Source: Clostridia bacterium
GTDB taxonomy: Bacteria; Bacillota; Clostridia; Oscillospirales; CAG-272
Assembly (NCBI GenBank): GCA_017472285.1
Contig: JAFUQQ010000056.1
Coordinates: 1-51,665 of the forward strand
Direction of reading: 5' to 3'
Length of the DNA: 51,665 bases
Below the pieces are notes generated by a model. The model was not told the origin of the DNA, ran no database searches, and saw only the letters and a program-made list of their open reading frames with translations. A program made the position numbers and the translations under genes. This document shows positions 51,331-51,665 of this stretch, piece by piece. Positions within the stretch are counted from its first letter, which is position 1. Each line of letters opens with the position of its first letter.

Positions 51331-51665
51331 AAAATTTTTTTGTCTACAAACACAGTGTTATCACTTTGTTATCAAATCAATAAAAATATAAATTTTTCAA
51401 AAAAATTTTCTCAGATTTATCGAAAAATCAGATTTTAATAAGCCTGTCGAAAAAGGTATGTGGAAAAGTCAAGAATAAAAAGATGAACAAAAATTTCTAT
51501 GCGTTAAGAGGAGATTCCAAATGCCCAATGTCATTAAGTTAAGAAAAGAACCAAGTTCAGAAATGGACTTGGCTCTTTTTTTGCAAAAAAGTTAAAGAAA
51601 TTTTGAAAAAGGGGTTGACAAAAAAGCAAAAGTGTGCGGTCGATTTTATTAGCTCGCTAATAAAA
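51331..51665 (+). other. Intergenic end of the window: A/T-rich leader, mini-ORF, terminator and -35-like site
   Basis: A/T-rich up to 51500. A 24-codon mini-ORF (51521-51595) has AGAGGAG upstream and starts MPNVIKLRKEP. It overlaps a terminator-like hairpin: CCAAGT / ACTTGG (about 51552-51573) followed by CTCTTTTTTT. Further on, TTGACA (51615-51620) is followed by TTATTAGCTCGCTAA, a string seen near rRNA operon promoters in Clostridia, but the -10 box is poor. Nothing else is supported in this stretch. Confidence 0.4.

Overview
The window looks like a chromosomal segment of an uncultured, spore-forming, Gram-positive Clostridia-type Firmicute, probably from a gut. The support is a spoVAC-spoVAD-spoVAE operon, the conserved darA-holB-ricT block of Firmicutes, strong consensus TTGACA-17-TATAAT promoters, purine-rich ribosome binding sites, BspA-type leucine-rich repeat proteins and a class A PBP with a Thr-rich tail. 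The species cannot be fixed from the sequence alone.

Layout. (1) 1-9790: the end of an unknown + strand gene, then a long - strand run. One promoter (8998-9026) drives four small helical proteins, a 513-aa AAA+ ATPase with an N-terminal MIT-like helical bundle and a Vps4/katanin-like core, a further small helical protein, a zinc ribbon-TIR-membrane-LRR protein and an LRR protein. This is the best candidate for an undescribed system: it resembles an ESCRT-III/Vps4 module in outline, coupled to a TIR/LRR protein. (2) 9.9-13.0 kb: a decayed beta-galactosidase tail behind an intact promoter, an Rrf2-family regulator, and rfbA-rfbB (dTDP-sugar synthesis). (3) 13.1-25.4 kb: a defence-carrying mobile island. 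It holds a serine recombinase with an opal codon near its start, a small accessory ORF, an array of five hairpin-plus-conserved-tail units, a LexA-like repressor with a 34-bp palindromic operator, a five-gene Wadjet operon (HTH gene, jetD, jetA, jetB, jetC), a DUF6809-like ORF and tnpV with a ribosome-binding-site-masking leader. (4) 25.5-30.2 kb: two tRNA-Leu genes, ricT-holB-darA and spoVAE-AD-AC.

(5) 30.4-34.5 kb (+): an 8Fe ferredoxin, then an ATP-grasp ligase, an Asp/Glu racemase and a divergent MurE-like ligase. Together these suggest D-aspartate supply and incorporation into peptidoglycan. (6) 34.6-39.5 kb: a truncated TPR protein, PBP1A and an AlkZ-like winged-helix protein. (7) 39.5-46.4 kb: two small operons of zinc-ribbon/membrane proteins, the first behind twin TTTTTGTC-N9-GACAAAAW operators next to an XRE regulator; between them lie pepT, a HAD phosphatase and a beta-helix protein. 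(8) 46.4-50.6 kb: a MarR-controlled heterodimeric ABC exporter with one degenerate ATP site. (9) 50.6 kb to the end: a lipoprotein, an XRE regulator with its own dyad operator, a terminator and a possible start of an rRNA-type promoter region.

Regulatory sites were read by eye. Protein families were recognised from motifs and remembered family features, not from searches.
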